64,000 nucleotides of DNA from Marinomonas sp. KMM3893 (lineage in GTDB: Bacteria > Pseudomonadota > Gammaproteobacteria > Pseudomonadales > Marinomonadaceae), in contig NZ_SJSC01000005.1 of NCBI RefSeq assembly GCF_004352855.1, positions 219,695 to 283,694 of the forward strand, in the 5' to 3' direction. The translations under genes were made by a program, and so were the position numbers. Shown here one piece after another: positions 8,245 through 17,706 of the stretch. How positions within the stretch are numbered: the first letter of the stretch is position 1; every line of letters starts with the position of its first letter. The notes under the pieces were generated by a model. That model saw only the letters and a list, made by a program, of their open reading frames with translations, was not told the origin of the DNA and did not search any database.

Positions 8245-9285
8245 ATGATCCGCTCCTTTCAGCACCGTATTCAGAGTCGTCTACACACATTATCTCAACA
8301 GGCCGAACGCAATCAGATTGGCAGATGGCTAATGGATGTGTGTCGGATTTTTTGGGGGTTGGTGAAAATCATGATCCCTATCTTACTTGTGGTCAGAATG
8401 ATTGAGTTACTAGGTTGGATTAACGCCTTAGGAAACGCCATTAGCCCCATTATGATTTGGGTAGGATTGCCCGGAGAAATGGGGTTGGTGTGGGTGACCG
8501 CCATCTTCAGTAATCTATACACGGCGATGGCCATTTTTTACCAATTAGGAGGAATGGACCAACTGAGCGTCGCACAGGTCAGTGTTTTGTGCTCTATGAT
8601 GCTCATTTCCCACGGACTGCCTATTGAGGCCGCGATTGCCAAAGCCGTCGGCGCCAGACTCAGGTTTACTCTTGTATTGCGCATTGGCGGTGCCATGTTA
8701 TTGGGCTTTCTCTTGCACCACTATTATGATGCATTTGCCCTGTTACAAACGCCTATTAACACCGCTTGGATACCCGAAAACAGCGACGCTAGCTGGAGCA
8801 GCTGGTTTTTATTACAAGGGCAAACATTCGTGGCGGCGTTTGTTATCATCGCCGCACTTACCTTAACCATCCGAGTGTTGAATTACCTTGGCATCGAAAA
8901 AGCCATTCACTTTTTATTGTCCCCTTTGCTCCGCTTATTAGGCATTGGGGCAAAAGCGTCTAATATTATTGTGGTTGGTTTAACCCTCGGCCTTTCTTTT
9001 GGCGGCAGTATTTTGATCCGAGAAGCCAAAACAGGACACATTGATAACCAGGACGTGTTTTTAACCATGGCTTTTCTAGGCTTATGCCATAGCCTTATCG
9101 AAGACACACTTTTAATGCTGTTATTAGGCGCGGATTTGTTTTCAATATTATGGGTAAGATTGGTTTTTGCCATCGTTATTATCGTGGCGCTCGCCCGTCT
9201 CCTTCCATTACTGTCTAGCAGAAAGTACGCTTGGCTTTACCAGCCCCCATCGACGCCACCACTCTCCAACAAAGAGCTGGTATAG
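8245..9285 (+). CDS. Nucleoside-recognition (Gate) domain membrane protein
   Basis: 346 residues with about eight to nine hydrophobic segments. The layout is two similar halves, each carrying a Gate-like stretch (IFSNLYTAMAIFYQLGG near 90; GLTLGLSFGGSILIREA near 255). Such proteins are annotated as nucleoside-recognition, spore-maturation A/B-like or putative transporters; no substrate has been fixed for this subgroup. AAGG lies before ATG 8245. The divergent Lrp-type regulator suggests the cargo is an amino acid or derivative. A strong hairpin follows the stop. The function is inferred only from fold and neighbour. Confidence 0.75.
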   Translation: MIRSFQHRIQSRLHTLSQQAERNQIGRWLMDVCRIFWGLVKIMIPILLVVRMIELLGWINALGNAISPIMIWVGLPGEMGLVWVTAIFSNLYTAMAIFYQLGGMDQLSVAQVSVLCSMMLISHGLPIEAAIAKAVGARLRFTLVLRIGGAMLLGFLLHHYYDAFALLQTPINTAWIPENSDASWSSWFLLQGQTFVAAFVIIAALTLTIRVLNYLGIEKAIHFLLSPLLRLLGIGAKASNIIVVGLTLGLSFGGSILIREAKTGHIDNQDVFLTMAFLGLCHSLIEDTLLMLLLGADLFSILWVRLVFAIVIIVALARLLPLLSSRKYAWLYQPPSTPPLSNKELV

Positions 9286-9294
9286 CCAAAAGAA

Positions 9295-9323
9295 AAGCCA
9301 GATGAACCGAGTTCATCTGGCTT
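9295..9323. terminator. Hairpin between convergent genes
   Basis: AAGCCAGATGAAC (9295-9307) and GTTCATCTGGCTT (9311-9323) form a 13-bp perfect stem with a 3-base loop. It lies between the convergent genes ending at 9285 and 9390 and can terminate both. Confidence 0.8.
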
Positions 9324-9389
9324 TATAAAGTGGGACTACACCGCCACCTAGCGCTTAATAACTAGAAACATTAAGCGTGGTCTGGCTGT

Positions 9390-10655
9390 TTATAGTAACC
9401 AATGCAAAGCAATGGCCGCTGTCCAAGAGAAGTCCTTACCGCCACAACCTTCACCCGTAATTGGATCAAAGTATTCAAAGTAGCCGGATTGATCAATGAT
9501 CGCTCGTGACGCTTGGCGCAATTGTTCAGCCACATCATCATAACCGTAATGCTTCAAACCGTCGGCAATCATCCAGTTAATATGCAACCAAGATGGCCCT
9601 CTCCAGTAACGCTTCGCATCAAATGTGCTTTCTAGAGGCGAGGTAGACGCCAAACCACTTGGTCCTAACACCAACCATTTCTGGATTTCTTCTGCCATCA
9701 AAGCCGCTTGTTCAGCGCTGGCTGAGTAGCTGTATAGCGGCATAAAGCCACCCGATGTGCTTACCGGAATCGTTTTAGCAAGCGCGTGATCTCTGTTCAA
9801 GAACAAGTGACGCTCTGCGTCCCATAAGCTTGGGAAAATCGCTTCTGCTTTTTTCACGGACGCTTCCAGTGAAGACATGTCCACCTGGGTCGATGCCAGC
9901 GTATTTAGGTGAATCAAATCTATTGTCGCACGCTGTAACACGGCATTTAAGCTGATGTCTTGCGTGTGGAAAGGACAGTTTTGATAGATTTTTTGGTAAT
10001 CGAAATCGTTTTCACGAAAGAAATCCACCAAATAAATATAACGATCATACTGCTCTTTCAATGGGCGCTGTTTGCTATCTACGTGGTTCAAATCACGACG
10101 CTGATAAGGACGCGTTACCTGTGGCACACGCTGCAACACATCATCCCATGCTGGGCTGTTGTCCATCCCAGATTCCCAAGGGTGATAGCTGGAAACCAAA
10201 CCGGTTGTTTCTGGATCACGCTCTCGGTACCACCATTCGTGGTAACGAATCAGTTTTGGCATCAAGGCGTCTAATTTCGCCTGCGCAAGGTCTTTGTCCT
10301 TACTTTGCTCATAGATAATTCGCACCATGGTCGCCAATAATGGCGGCTGAGAAATAGAAGTAGTCGGTGGATTACCCTCTACTTTCCATTGATCAGGGCC
10401 TGGGAAATAATCGTCAGACTCTTGATGGAATACGATATGAGGCACCATGCCGTTGTCCCATTGGCCTTCAAACAGTTTATCAAACTCAGTCCATGCTCGA
10501 GCTTCATCAACATACAACCAGCCTAACGCAGTGACGCCTGCGTCCCAATTCCACTGAAATGGATACAATCCTTTGGTAGGAACAGTATAACCACCCAGAT
10601 CATTGGTGCGTAAAATCCCTTTTGCTTGCGCGACTAAGTTCTCTAGCTTACTCAT
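9390..10655 (-). CDS. GH63-type glucosylglycerate/mannosylglycerate hydrolase
   Basis: 421 residues, an (alpha/alpha)6-barrel glycosidase without signal peptide, hence cytosolic. Features typical of bacterial GH63 members acting on glycosylglycerates are WNWD (35-38), the long HPWESGMDNSPAWD stretch near 178-191 with acidic candidates, and RGPSWLHINWM near 349. The enzymes release glucose or mannose plus glycerate from the compatible solutes glucosylglycerate or mannosylglycerate. It is the last gene of an ABC-importer operon and overlaps the ATPase gene by four bases, which fits intracellular cleavage of an imported solute. Trehalase-like or other alpha-glucosidase activity is the main alternative. 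Confidence 0.8.
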   Translation of the reverse strand: MSKLENLVAQAKGILRTNDLGGYTVPTKGLYPFQWNWDAGVTALGWLYVDEARAWTEFDKLFEGQWDNGMVPHIVFHQESDDYFPGPDQWKVEGNPPTTSISQPPLLATMVRIIYEQSKDKDLAQAKLDALMPKLIRYHEWWYRERDPETTGLVSSYHPWESGMDNSPAWDDVLQRVPQVTRPYQRRDLNHVDSKQRPLKEQYDRYIYLVDFFRENDFDYQKIYQNCPFHTQDISLNAVLQRATIDLIHLNTLASTQVDMSSLEASVKKAEAIFPSLWDAERHLFLNRDHALAKTIPVSTSGGFMPLYSYSASAEQAALMAEEIQKWLVLGPSGLASTSPLESTFDAKRYWRGPSWLHINWMIADGLKHYGYDDVAEQLRQASRAIIDQSGYFEYFDPITGEGCGGKDFSWTAAIALHWLL

Positions 10656-11665
10656 AAAATAATTTTCCCACCTTCAGTGTACCAACGTTTTTTGTCTTCT
10701 TTTGGCATTAAATACAATGTATTGCCGCTTTCTATTTCAATTTCATTTGGGATATTCACGCGGAATAATTGGCCGTTCAATTCAGCTGACAGTTGCTGAT
10801 GAGAGCCTAATTTCTCACGGGTTAACACGGTAATAGGCCAGTAGTTATCTCTTTGCTCTTTTGAGATATGGAAGTCTTCTGGACGAATACCAAGCTGGAA
10901 AGCACCGTTAGGCACTGTGCCTACTTGGAAGTCAGGAGAAATAAAGTTCATAGGTGGATTACCAATGAAGCTACCCACGTATTCTGTGGCTGGATTGTTG
11001 TAAATTTCATCAGGGAAATCGTATTGATCAATACGCCCTGAGTTCATCACCGCAATACGGTCGGCCAAACTCATCGCTTCCACTTGGTCATGGGTCACAT
11101 ACACAGTGGTGGTTTTAGACGCTTCTAATACCGATTTTAGCTCAGCACGCATTTGCAAACGCAACAAGGCATCCAAGTTGGACAAGGGTTCATCCATCAA
11201 GAGAACATCTGGTTCAACAGCCAGCGCACGGGCTACAGCCACACGTTGGCGTTGACCACCAGAGAGCTGACCAGAGTAACGCTTTAACAAATGATCAATG
11301 TGCATCAAGGCTGCGGTACGCTCTACATTCTCTTTGATCTTTTTCTCTGGGGCTTTTTTCATGCGCAAGCCAAAAGCAATGTTTTCAAACACCGTCATAT
11401 GTGGGAAAACAGCGTAGTTTTGAAACACCATGGCCACATTACGCTCTCTTGGCGGTAAATGTGACACAACACGATCACCAATTTTAATCGTACCGCTGTC
11501 TTGTGTTTCTAACCCAGCAATGATGCGCAACAAAGTGGACTTACCACACCCTGAAGGCCCCAATAGAACAGTAAATTCTTGGTCTTTAATATCGAGTGAC
11601 ACAGATTTAAGTATGTCTGCATCACCAAAGGATTTTTTAATGTTTTCTACGGTAATAGTGGTCAT
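10652..11665 (-). CDS. ABC transporter ATPase, sugar/CUT1 type (UgpC/MalK-like)
   Basis: 337 residues. Walker A GPSGCGKST (about 37-45), signature LSGGQRQRVAVARAL (about 134), Walker B LLMDEPLSNLDA and the switch histidine in YVTHDQVEAM are all present. The C-terminal third is the OB-fold (TOBE-like) regulatory extension of MalK-type ATPases, including the GIRPEDF motif. It supplies ATP hydrolysis for the two permeases encoded upstream. It ends inside the start of the hydrolase gene (four-base overlap) and follows permease 2 by 47 bases. The cargo is probably a glycosylglycerate, from the neighbouring hydrolase. Confidence 0.93.
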   Translation of the reverse strand: MTTITVENIKKSFGDADILKSVSLDIKDQEFTVLLGPSGCGKSTLLRIIAGLETQDSGTIKIGDRVVSHLPPRERNVAMVFQNYAVFPHMTVFENIAFGLRMKKAPEKKIKENVERTAALMHIDHLLKRYSGQLSGGQRQRVAVARALAVEPDVLLMDEPLSNLDALLRLQMRAELKSVLEASKTTTVYVTHDQVEAMSLADRIAVMNSGRIDQYDFPDEIYNNPATEYVGSFIGNPPMNFISPDFQVGTVPNGAFQLGIRPEDFHISKEQRDNYWPITVLTREKLGSHQQLSAELNGQLFRVNIPNEIEIESGNTLYLMPKEDKKRWYTEGGKIIL

Positions 11666-11712
11666 AACAAGTTCCTAAAAATAAATATCAATGTGAAGAA
11701 AAAACCTCGGAC

Positions 11713-12573
11713 TTAACGGTTCGCAATCCCCCACATACTGAATAGATATTTTCTAACAACGAATAAAAATAGGATGGCTGGCAATATCAAAATCAAGCCA
11801 CCAGCAAACTTCACTTCTACCGGAGAAGTAGAAAGGCTTTGCACCAAAAAGGCCGTCAATGTTTGGTTGTTTACGGTGAGCACCGCGGCAGCAAACACTT
11901 CGTTCCACGAAATAACAAAGGCAAACACAGCAGACGCAGTAAGACCTGGCAAGGCTAATGGCATCACAACTTTCATGAACGCCTGCCAGCGATTACAACC
12001 AAGTACCCAGGCTGCTTCTTCTAACTCAACAGGAATACCAAGGAACAAGCTGGAGGTAATCAACACAGAGAAAGGCAAAGCCAAGGCCGTGTGCACCAAA
12101 GACAAGCCAAACAAAGAATCGTCCAGACCAACATTGATGAAAATCACCGCCAATGGCAGCGCCAACAACGGCATTGGAAACGCTCGTGTTAACAAGATCA
12201 ACATTCTGAAGGTTTCTTTGCCTCGAAAATCAAAGCGCGCTAACGCGTAGCCTGCTGGCGTCCCTAGACCAATCGCTATCACCATGGTGAACAAGGCCGC
12301 GATTAAAGAGTTTTTCAACGCCCCTAGCACACCGTAGTAATTCACGAAAAAGTGCAGGCTTTCCATGTCAAATGCAGGCCAGAAGTTCTTAGGAAAGCCA
12401 TTAATGACGTCCGCTGAACTCAAGGAGTTGACCACTAATAAATAGATGGGGAACAGAATCCAAGACACAAGAAACGCCACACTGCTCAAAAATAACCAGC
12501 GCCACATTTTCTTCTTTCTGTTCACCTCTCGGACTTCTTTTTCCAAGATTTCATCGTAACTTAAATCGCTCAT
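11713..12573 (-). CDS. ABC transporter permease, MalG type
   Basis: 286 residues with six predicted transmembrane segments. The EAA loop is visible as EEAAWVLGCNRWQAFMKVVMPLALPG, the contact site for the ATPase. An N-terminal cytosolic tail rich in Glu and Lys precedes the first helix. Its start overlaps the stop of the other permease gene by four bases, so the pair is translationally coupled. It acts in the inner membrane with its partner to import the solute captured by the binding protein. Confidence 0.92.
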   Translation of the reverse strand: MSDLSYDEILEKEVREVNRKKKMWRWLFLSSVAFLVSWILFPIYLLVVNSLSSADVINGFPKNFWPAFDMESLHFFVNYYGVLGALKNSLIAALFTMVIAIGLGTPAGYALARFDFRGKETFRMLILLTRAFPMPLLALPLAVIFINVGLDDSLFGLSLVHTALALPFSVLITSSLFLGIPVELEEAAWVLGCNRWQAFMKVVMPLALPGLTASAVFAFVISWNEVFAAAVLTVNNQTLTAFLVQSLSTSPVEVKFAGGLILILPAILFLFVVRKYLFSMWGIANR

Positions 12574-13418
12574 ATTCTAGCCCCTTTAGGAACACGCAAC
12601 ACTCTTAGATAAAACAGCGTAAAGACAATAGAAAGGGCTAGGATAACCACGGCATAGGCAGACGCTGCGCCGGCATCTTGGTAATTAAAGGCCCAATTAA
12701 AGGTTTCTCCCATTAATACAGGCATATTGGAGCCCCCTAACAGCATGACAACAGCAAACACTTCGAACGCCAATAAGGTTCGTAGGATCAGTGCTGTTTG
12801 CAAACTTGGACGTAACAAAGGCAATGTCACCTTCCACAAACGAACCCACGAATTCGCGCCAAAAATTTCAGCGGCTTCGTAGTATTCTTTCGGAATAAGA
12901 CCGATACCGGACACCAAAATAACCAAAAGAATCGCCGTCGCACGCCAGATTTCGGCCACCACAACAGCGGTGAAAATAATGATAGGGTTTTGATAGTTCA
13001 ACCAACTTTCTGGCTGATCAATGACACCAATCGAGAACAAGAAACTGTTTAAGAAACCGTTTTGATCCAAAATCGCCAACCAGATAATACCGGCAGCAAG
13101 ATCCGACACACCCAAAGGAATGGTCAAAATATACAAAACAGTGTCACGACCTTTCTTCATTTTCGAAATCATCAATGACATACCGACCGCCATGCACAAC
13201 TGCACAGGGACAACCACCAAGGCAAGCAGCAAGGTGTTTTTCAAAGAGGGAAGAAAATTATAGTCAGTAAAGATATTTTCAAAGTTGCTTAAACCAACAT
13301 GACCATCTGACGAAGTGAAGGCCTGAACGAACACTTCAATGAATGGATATACGAAAAAAATCAATAAAAACAATACGCTTGGCGCAATTAAAACATAAGG
13401 GTAATATTTTTTATTCAT
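12570..13418 (-). CDS. ABC transporter permease, MalF type
   Basis: 282 residues, six predicted transmembrane helices, with the EAA motif YEAAEIFGANSWVRLWKVTLPLLRP near residue 180. MalF-type permeases head the permease pair in CUT1 operons, as here. It lies 75 bases after the binding-protein gene, and its stop overlaps the next start. Function as for its partner: inner-membrane channel for an imported glycoside. Confidence 0.92.
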   Translation of the reverse strand: MNKKYYPYVLIAPSVLFLLIFFVYPFIEVFVQAFTSSDGHVGLSNFENIFTDYNFLPSLKNTLLLALVVVPVQLCMAVGMSLMISKMKKGRDTVLYILTIPLGVSDLAAGIIWLAILDQNGFLNSFLFSIGVIDQPESWLNYQNPIIIFTAVVVAEIWRATAILLVILVSGIGLIPKEYYEAAEIFGANSWVRLWKVTLPLLRPSLQTALILRTLLAFEVFAVVMLLGGSNMPVLMGETFNWAFNYQDAGAASAYAVVILALSIVFTLFYLRVLRVPKGARI

Positions 13419-13493
13419 AACAAATCCTGATTTCTTTTAAATAATTTCATAGCTGGTCTGCAACAGCCTAGAGGCAGACCAGAAAGCGAGAAA

Positions 13494-14753
13494 TCAGTTA
13501 ATTGGACAAGGGCCATCACTCGCTTTATCGGGCGCCCAGCAAGGTGCTTTGGCTCGATTAATCAGCGTTCTCAGCCTTTTTGCCTGACGATTAAGTACTT
13601 TGTCGATGTCCGCATTACGCAGAATGATTTGCTGGAAGGTGTCTTGGTAAACTTTATTGAATTGCCCACTCAAGTTCCCAAGTCCTACCGGTAAAATCGA
13701 CGGCAATGCATCTGGCGCATTAGCTTGAAGCGCAATGGCTTTGCCCGCGATACGAACATTGGCAGGAAGATCCTCTGGCAGAGCCACATCTACAACCGGA
13801 TAAAAGCCTGTGGCTTTCAAGGTTTTTACTTGAATATCAGGACGAGACAAGTATTTGATTAAGCTGACAGACGCCGCTCGGTCTGGCGTGTTCTTAGGAA
13901 TGGCTAGGCCTGCAATAACCGGCATAAAACCTCGACCGTATTTTCCTGCAGGTGCGGGAAACGCAACAAAGTCATTTGGTTTTTGATCAAATGCCCCTTT
14001 AAGACGAGCCGTATGATCAAAAGCAACCCATACTTCGCCAGTTAACAAAGGCTCTTGCATCAAGTTATACGCGGTGGAACGAGGGTTAACATTCTTCCAA
14101 AGGCTACGAAAATAAGCCCACATTTCTTGCGCGTCTTTACCACGAAAATCAGTCACCACGGAGTGGGTGAACGAAGGGTAAAGGTAACCTTGAATAAAGC
14201 GGTGCATTAGGCCTTTCTCACCAGCTGGGAAACCAAGCTTCGGACTGCCTGTCGCTTTGGTAAGGTTGATGGCCCATTGCGCCAGTTGGTCATAGGTTAA
14301 AGCATTGATGTTGGCGCCTTTAGGCAAATAAGGCAGTGCCTTTTTGTTCGCCGCCATAATGTAGGTAGCTTGCATCCAAGGGATGTATTTTTGATGGTCT
14401 GTACCCAGCTTACCCAGCTTGGTAATGGCCGTGTTGGCGCTGACCTTAGGCAGTTGAGCCAGTACATCATCAACAGGGTCTAACGCGTCCTGAATCTGAG
14501 GGAACTGACCATGCAATGCCCCTAATACACCCAGTGTCACTGAGTTGGTACGAGACTCTGCTTGTATCCGAGAAAAAAACGGGCCAGCTTCTTGTGGAAG
14601 AAATTTAACATTTCCATCATAGTCGATTAACACGTCATTTCGCATTGCGTCCGCTTCTTTGAGCGGGTTCGCTTGAGTTGAATAAAAGACAACCTCACTC
14701 GCCGAAGCGATAGAGGACCCTAATAATATTGGTAATATTATTTTTTTTAACAT
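13494..14753 (-). CDS. ABC transporter extracellular solute-binding protein
   Basis: 419 residues with a signal peptide: MLKK, then a hydrophobic core, with cleavage likely after SSIASA (about residue 18). The mature protein looks like a family 1 sugar-binding protein (segments FSRIQAESRTNSVTLGVLG and KYLSRPDIQVKTLKATGFYPV). There is no lipobox cysteine, so it is a free periplasmic protein. Four Cys-poor lobes end in a short tail with two cysteines (APCWAPDKASDGPCPIN) that could form a disulfide. It captures the solute for the two permeases. Together with the cytosolic hydrolase this suggests uptake of glucosyl- or mannosylglycerate. Confidence 0.9.
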   Translation of the reverse strand: MLKKIILPILLGSSIASASEVVFYSTQANPLKEADAMRNDVLIDYDGNVKFLPQEAGPFFSRIQAESRTNSVTLGVLGALHGQFPQIQDALDPVDDVLAQLPKVSANTAITKLGKLGTDHQKYIPWMQATYIMAANKKALPYLPKGANINALTYDQLAQWAINLTKATGSPKLGFPAGEKGLMHRFIQGYLYPSFTHSVVTDFRGKDAQEMWAYFRSLWKNVNPRSTAYNLMQEPLLTGEVWVAFDHTARLKGAFDQKPNDFVAFPAPAGKYGRGFMPVIAGLAIPKNTPDRAASVSLIKYLSRPDIQVKTLKATGFYPVVDVALPEDLPANVRIAGKAIALQANAPDALPSILPVGLGNLSGQFNKVYQDTFQQIILRNADIDKVLNRQAKRLRTLINRAKAPCWAPDKASDGPCPIN

Positions 14754-14806
14754 ACATTTTTCCTCTTTTTTATTCTTATATTAAGTCTAGTTTCTTTATC
14801 AAAAAC

Positions 14807-15832
14807 TTAGCTAATATTTTTATTTTCACTCGTTTGACGCTCTATCAGCTCATAGTTAATTAGCTTATTTCTGGGCACGGTGAGATGGCCATTCATCTCA
14901 GCTTGTAAGATAGAAATAATGGCATTGCTATGATCTTCAAAAGACGACTTTAGCGTTGAAATAGTTGGATCACCCAAAGTGGATACCGGCAGGTCATCGC
15001 AACCAATTACATTGATGTCTGCACATGGGTCGATGCCTAGCTCTTTGGCGGCTTTCACGACTTCATGGGCAATAACATCGGAAGCACAGATAAAGCCAGT
15101 TGGTGCGTTCTGGCTTTTCAGTAATTCCAAGGAGAGGCGGTGCGGAATGTTATCGGACACCTCCGTCACGAACACATCAGGCGTTAAACCTGCTTTGTTC
15201 ATGGCGTTCATATAACCTTCCAGACGCAGATCAGAGGTGTACATCCGTTCTGGAAGGTTCATTAAAACAATCTTTTTATGGCCTTTATCAATCAAGCTCT
15301 GAGTCGCAAACTCAAACCCTGAAATGGCATCTGTATCTATCCAATTATGCTTTTCAGAGCTTAAGGTCCGTCCGTGAGTCACAAACGGCACCTTGTTCTC
15401 CAACAACAAGTTCACCCGTGCATCGTCTTTTCTGGTACGCATCACAACAAAAGCGTCCACCCGTTGGCTATCAATAAATCGCTGATAGGTTGACAGCTCT
15501 TCTTCACCTTCTGGGGCATAAGAAACGATTAAGTCTAAGTTGGGATTGTGGGTATGCAGGGAACGACCGAAATGCAGTAGGAAGTGACTTAAGAAGTGAT
15601 CTCTCATGTCGCCGTAGGAAACGGGCAACAAGATGCCAATAGCATCACTTTTCCCCGTCACGAGCCGACGAGCCGCTAGGTTGGGAACATAGCCAAGGGT
15701 AGCCACCGCCTCTTCAACTTGACGGCGAGTATTCGGACTTACATCGTCATAGCCAGACAAAGCTCGGGATACTGTGGTCACCGATATATTCAAATATTCT
15801 GCTATGGATTTCAGTGTCGGTTTTTTTTTCAT
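14807..15832 (-). CDS. LacI-family regulator of the glycosylglycerate operon
   Basis: 341 residues from ATG 15832 (MKKKPTLKSIAEYLNISVTT); a longer in-frame reading to 16033 lacks the family pattern and would run through the promoter. The helix-turn-helix is at 5-24, the hinge VPNLAARRLVTGKSD near 50-64, then a periplasmic-binding-like effector domain. It is first gene of the operon, 53 bases before the binding-protein gene. Two LacI-type operators flank the promoter just upstream, so it should repress its own transcription and the transporter/hydrolase genes until the imported solute or a derivative binds. Confidence 0.9.
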   Translation of the reverse strand: MKKKPTLKSIAEYLNISVTTVSRALSGYDDVSPNTRRQVEEAVATLGYVPNLAARRLVTGKSDAIGILLPVSYGDMRDHFLSHFLLHFGRSLHTHNPNLDLIVSYAPEGEEELSTYQRFIDSQRVDAFVVMRTRKDDARVNLLLENKVPFVTHGRTLSSEKHNWIDTDAISGFEFATQSLIDKGHKKIVLMNLPERMYTSDLRLEGYMNAMNKAGLTPDVFVTEVSDNIPHRLSLELLKSQNAPTGFICASDVIAHEVVKAAKELGIDPCADINVIGCDDLPVSTLGDPTISTLKSSFEDHSNAIISILQAEMNGHLTVPRNKLINYELIERQTSENKNIS

Positions 15833-15879
15833 CAATTTATTCGTTTTTATTATGCGCATGTGAAGGCCTATCAATGATG

Positions 15880-15928
15880 ACCCGAAACGATTTGGATAAA
15901 TATAAACCAAAACGTTTCGGGTCTTCAA
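15880..15928 (-). promoter_or_regulatory. Promoter with two mirror-image LacI operators
   Basis: ACCCGAAACGATTTGG (15880-15895) and CCAAAACGTTTCGGGT (15907-15922) are reverse complements at 15 of 16 positions, each centred on the CG typical of LacI operators. Reading leftward, a -35 TTGAAG (15928-15923) and a -10 TATATT (15904-15899) are 18 bases apart. The first operator fills the spacer; the second begins just after the -10. Bound repressor would block polymerase directly. The 15832 start lies about 50 bases downstream. Confidence 0.78.
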
Positions 15929-16146
15929 TTGTTTTTTCTTTTTATTGACTATAGAAGGCCAAAAAGCGCGATGTCCTCTGGGTTTTAAGCAACAGAACAG
16001 GAAGAAAACAAGAGGATAAACAGGGGGGATCATTCAGAAGCGGCCTGCACAGCCAGCAGAAACAAGATCGCACTATGTGCCAGTTATGACCCATAGTGCG
16101 ATGCAAAAACACAACTCAATAGAAGAACAATCGTGCGAAGGCGAAG

Positions 16147-17706
16147 CTACAACATTTTGCCCGCTGCTTTGATTTTAATGTGCACCATATTGCCTTTGAG
16201 ATAACTCAACGGAATCTCACTTCTCTCTATGATAGAGACGCTTTGTGGGCATGAGCCGGCCTCTATCGCAATCGCCTTGGCTTCTTCTTCCAATCGTGCA
16301 ATCTCAGTGGCGCGCTTCGTAGGCTCGATAGAAACAATTCGGTCGAGCTGCCCTGAAATTTCACCGAGCGCCACGCCAATCGCATTTGCGACTTCAAAAT
16401 GCTCAGGCCGCACCACTCGGCTCGCCCCCTCAAAATGATCAGGGAGCAAAGCGCTGCCACCACCCACCAAGATAACCGGCACCTTTTCCGCTGAGGTTTT
16501 CATTTTATCAATGGCGTCTTCCACCGTTACCAGCATTTTTGCGTAAATTTTGCGTGCTTTTTGCGGGTCCAGATCAATCGATCCTTGCTGCTGCGCACCT
16601 GACCAAGTCATGACATCAAGCGCCAGCGCCACGTCTGTCAAAGTCAGTACTTCACCGCCAAAACTCAGAGCCTTTTCGGTAATTTGGTGGCCCACACTTT
16701 CTGGTCCAAGTACCGGTTCACCCTCTTCAAAATTCACTCGAGTACCCCCACCGATGGCAATAGCAAGAATGTCAGGCATGCGAAAATTCGTTCTCACCTC
16801 CCCCAACGACACAGAAAGGCTCGACTCTCTTGGATAGCCGTGCATTAACACACCGATATCAGACGTAGTACCGCCCACATCCACCACAATAGCGTCTGTC
16901 AGCTTGGTTAAATGGCTGGCACCACGAATCGAATTCGTCGGCCCACAGGCTACGGTTAATATTGGGTATTTAAGCGCAAATTCTTTGGACATCAAGGTGC
17001 CATCATTCTGACCAAAATACGGCGTAACCTGGATTCCATGCTTATCGAGCGCTTGGCAAAAACCATTTACAAAGCGTTTTGCCGTGCCTTGCAATGCCGC
17101 ATTTAAGATGGTCGCGTTTTCGCGCTCTAAGATCCCCAAACTGCCTACTTTATGGGAAAGAGAAATGTCCATATCCGGCATTTCTTCTGACACCCAGTTG
17201 GCCACGGTCAACTCCTGCTCACCATTGACTGGCGAGAAAACGCCGCACACCGCGATAGCGTCGACATGTCCTCTCATTTTGGCGCAAATATCTCGAATTT
17301 CGGCTTCGTTTATTTCAGCAATCTTCTGGCCATCGTACTCATAACCGCCATGGGCTTCGTAAAAATGTTCACCCAATAAATCCTTCCAAGATTGGCTCCA
17401 GCCGCTAAGGGGTGGAATCGCGCTACCGCTGGGCAAGGCCAAGCGAATCATGCCCACCCTGTCCAGACCGCGTTTTTCAACAATGGCATTCGTACACTGT
17501 GTGGTTCCCAGCATCGCGTGCTTAATTTGCGCGCCCGTTATGCCAGCACCTGTTAGCAAGGCCGCTACGGCATTATCAATGCCAGTGGAGATATCAAGCG
17601 TGGTAGAGACTTTTACTTTCGCCACACAATTAAGCGAATTATCCAGCAGAACGCCATCCGTATTGGTGCCGCCAACGTCTATGCCTAGTCGGTAATTAAT
17701 GGTCAT
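16147..17706 (-). CDS. Hydantoinase/oxoprolinase-family protein (HyuA-like)
   Basis: 519 residues. Two ASKHA-type phosphate-binding motifs are visible: GIDVGGTNTDGVL at the N-terminus and VDVGGTTSDIGVL near 280, with GGGSALLP and ANAIGVALGEISG toward the end. The family includes ATP-dependent 5-oxoprolinase and N-methylhydantoinase A. This one is shorter than those (about 690 residues) and belongs to the subgroup paired with DUF917 proteins. No experimentally fixed substrate is known to me. Its start overlaps the DUF917 stop by four bases. The context of an NCS1 permease suggests a hydantoin, lactam or other cyclic amide is imported and opened. Confidence 0.82.
   Translation of the reverse strand: MTINYRLGIDVGGTNTDGVLLDNSLNCVAKVKVSTTLDISTGIDNAVAALLTGAGITGAQIKHAMLGTTQCTNAIVEKRGLDRVGMIRLALPSGSAIPPLSGWSQSWKDLLGEHFYEAHGGYEYDGQKIAEINEAEIRDICAKMRGHVDAIAVCGVFSPVNGEQELTVANWVSEEMPDMDISLSHKVGSLGILERENATILNAALQGTAKRFVNGFCQALDKHGIQVTPYFGQNDGTLMSKEFALKYPILTVACGPTNSIRGASHLTKLTDAIVVDVGGTTSDIGVLMHGYPRESSLSVSLGEVRTNFRMPDILAIAIGGGTRVNFEEGEPVLGPESVGHQITEKALSFGGEVLTLTDVALALDVMTWSGAQQQGSIDLDPQKARKIYAKMLVTVEDAIDKMKTSAEKVPVILVGGGSALLPDHFEGASRVVRPEHFEVANAIGVALGEISGQLDRIVSIEPTKRATEIARLEEEAKAIAIEAGSCPQSVSIIERSEIPLSYLKGNMVHIKIKAAGKML

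Noticed and set aside
11774..12250. 158-codon plus-strand frame
   Set aside because: Opposite strand of a well-supported ABC permease gene; lysine/asparagine-rich shadow translation.
14807..16033. 408-residue version of the LacI regulator
   Set aside because: The extra N-terminus runs through the promoter and operators and lacks resemblance to LacI proteins, which begin just before the helix-turn-helix.
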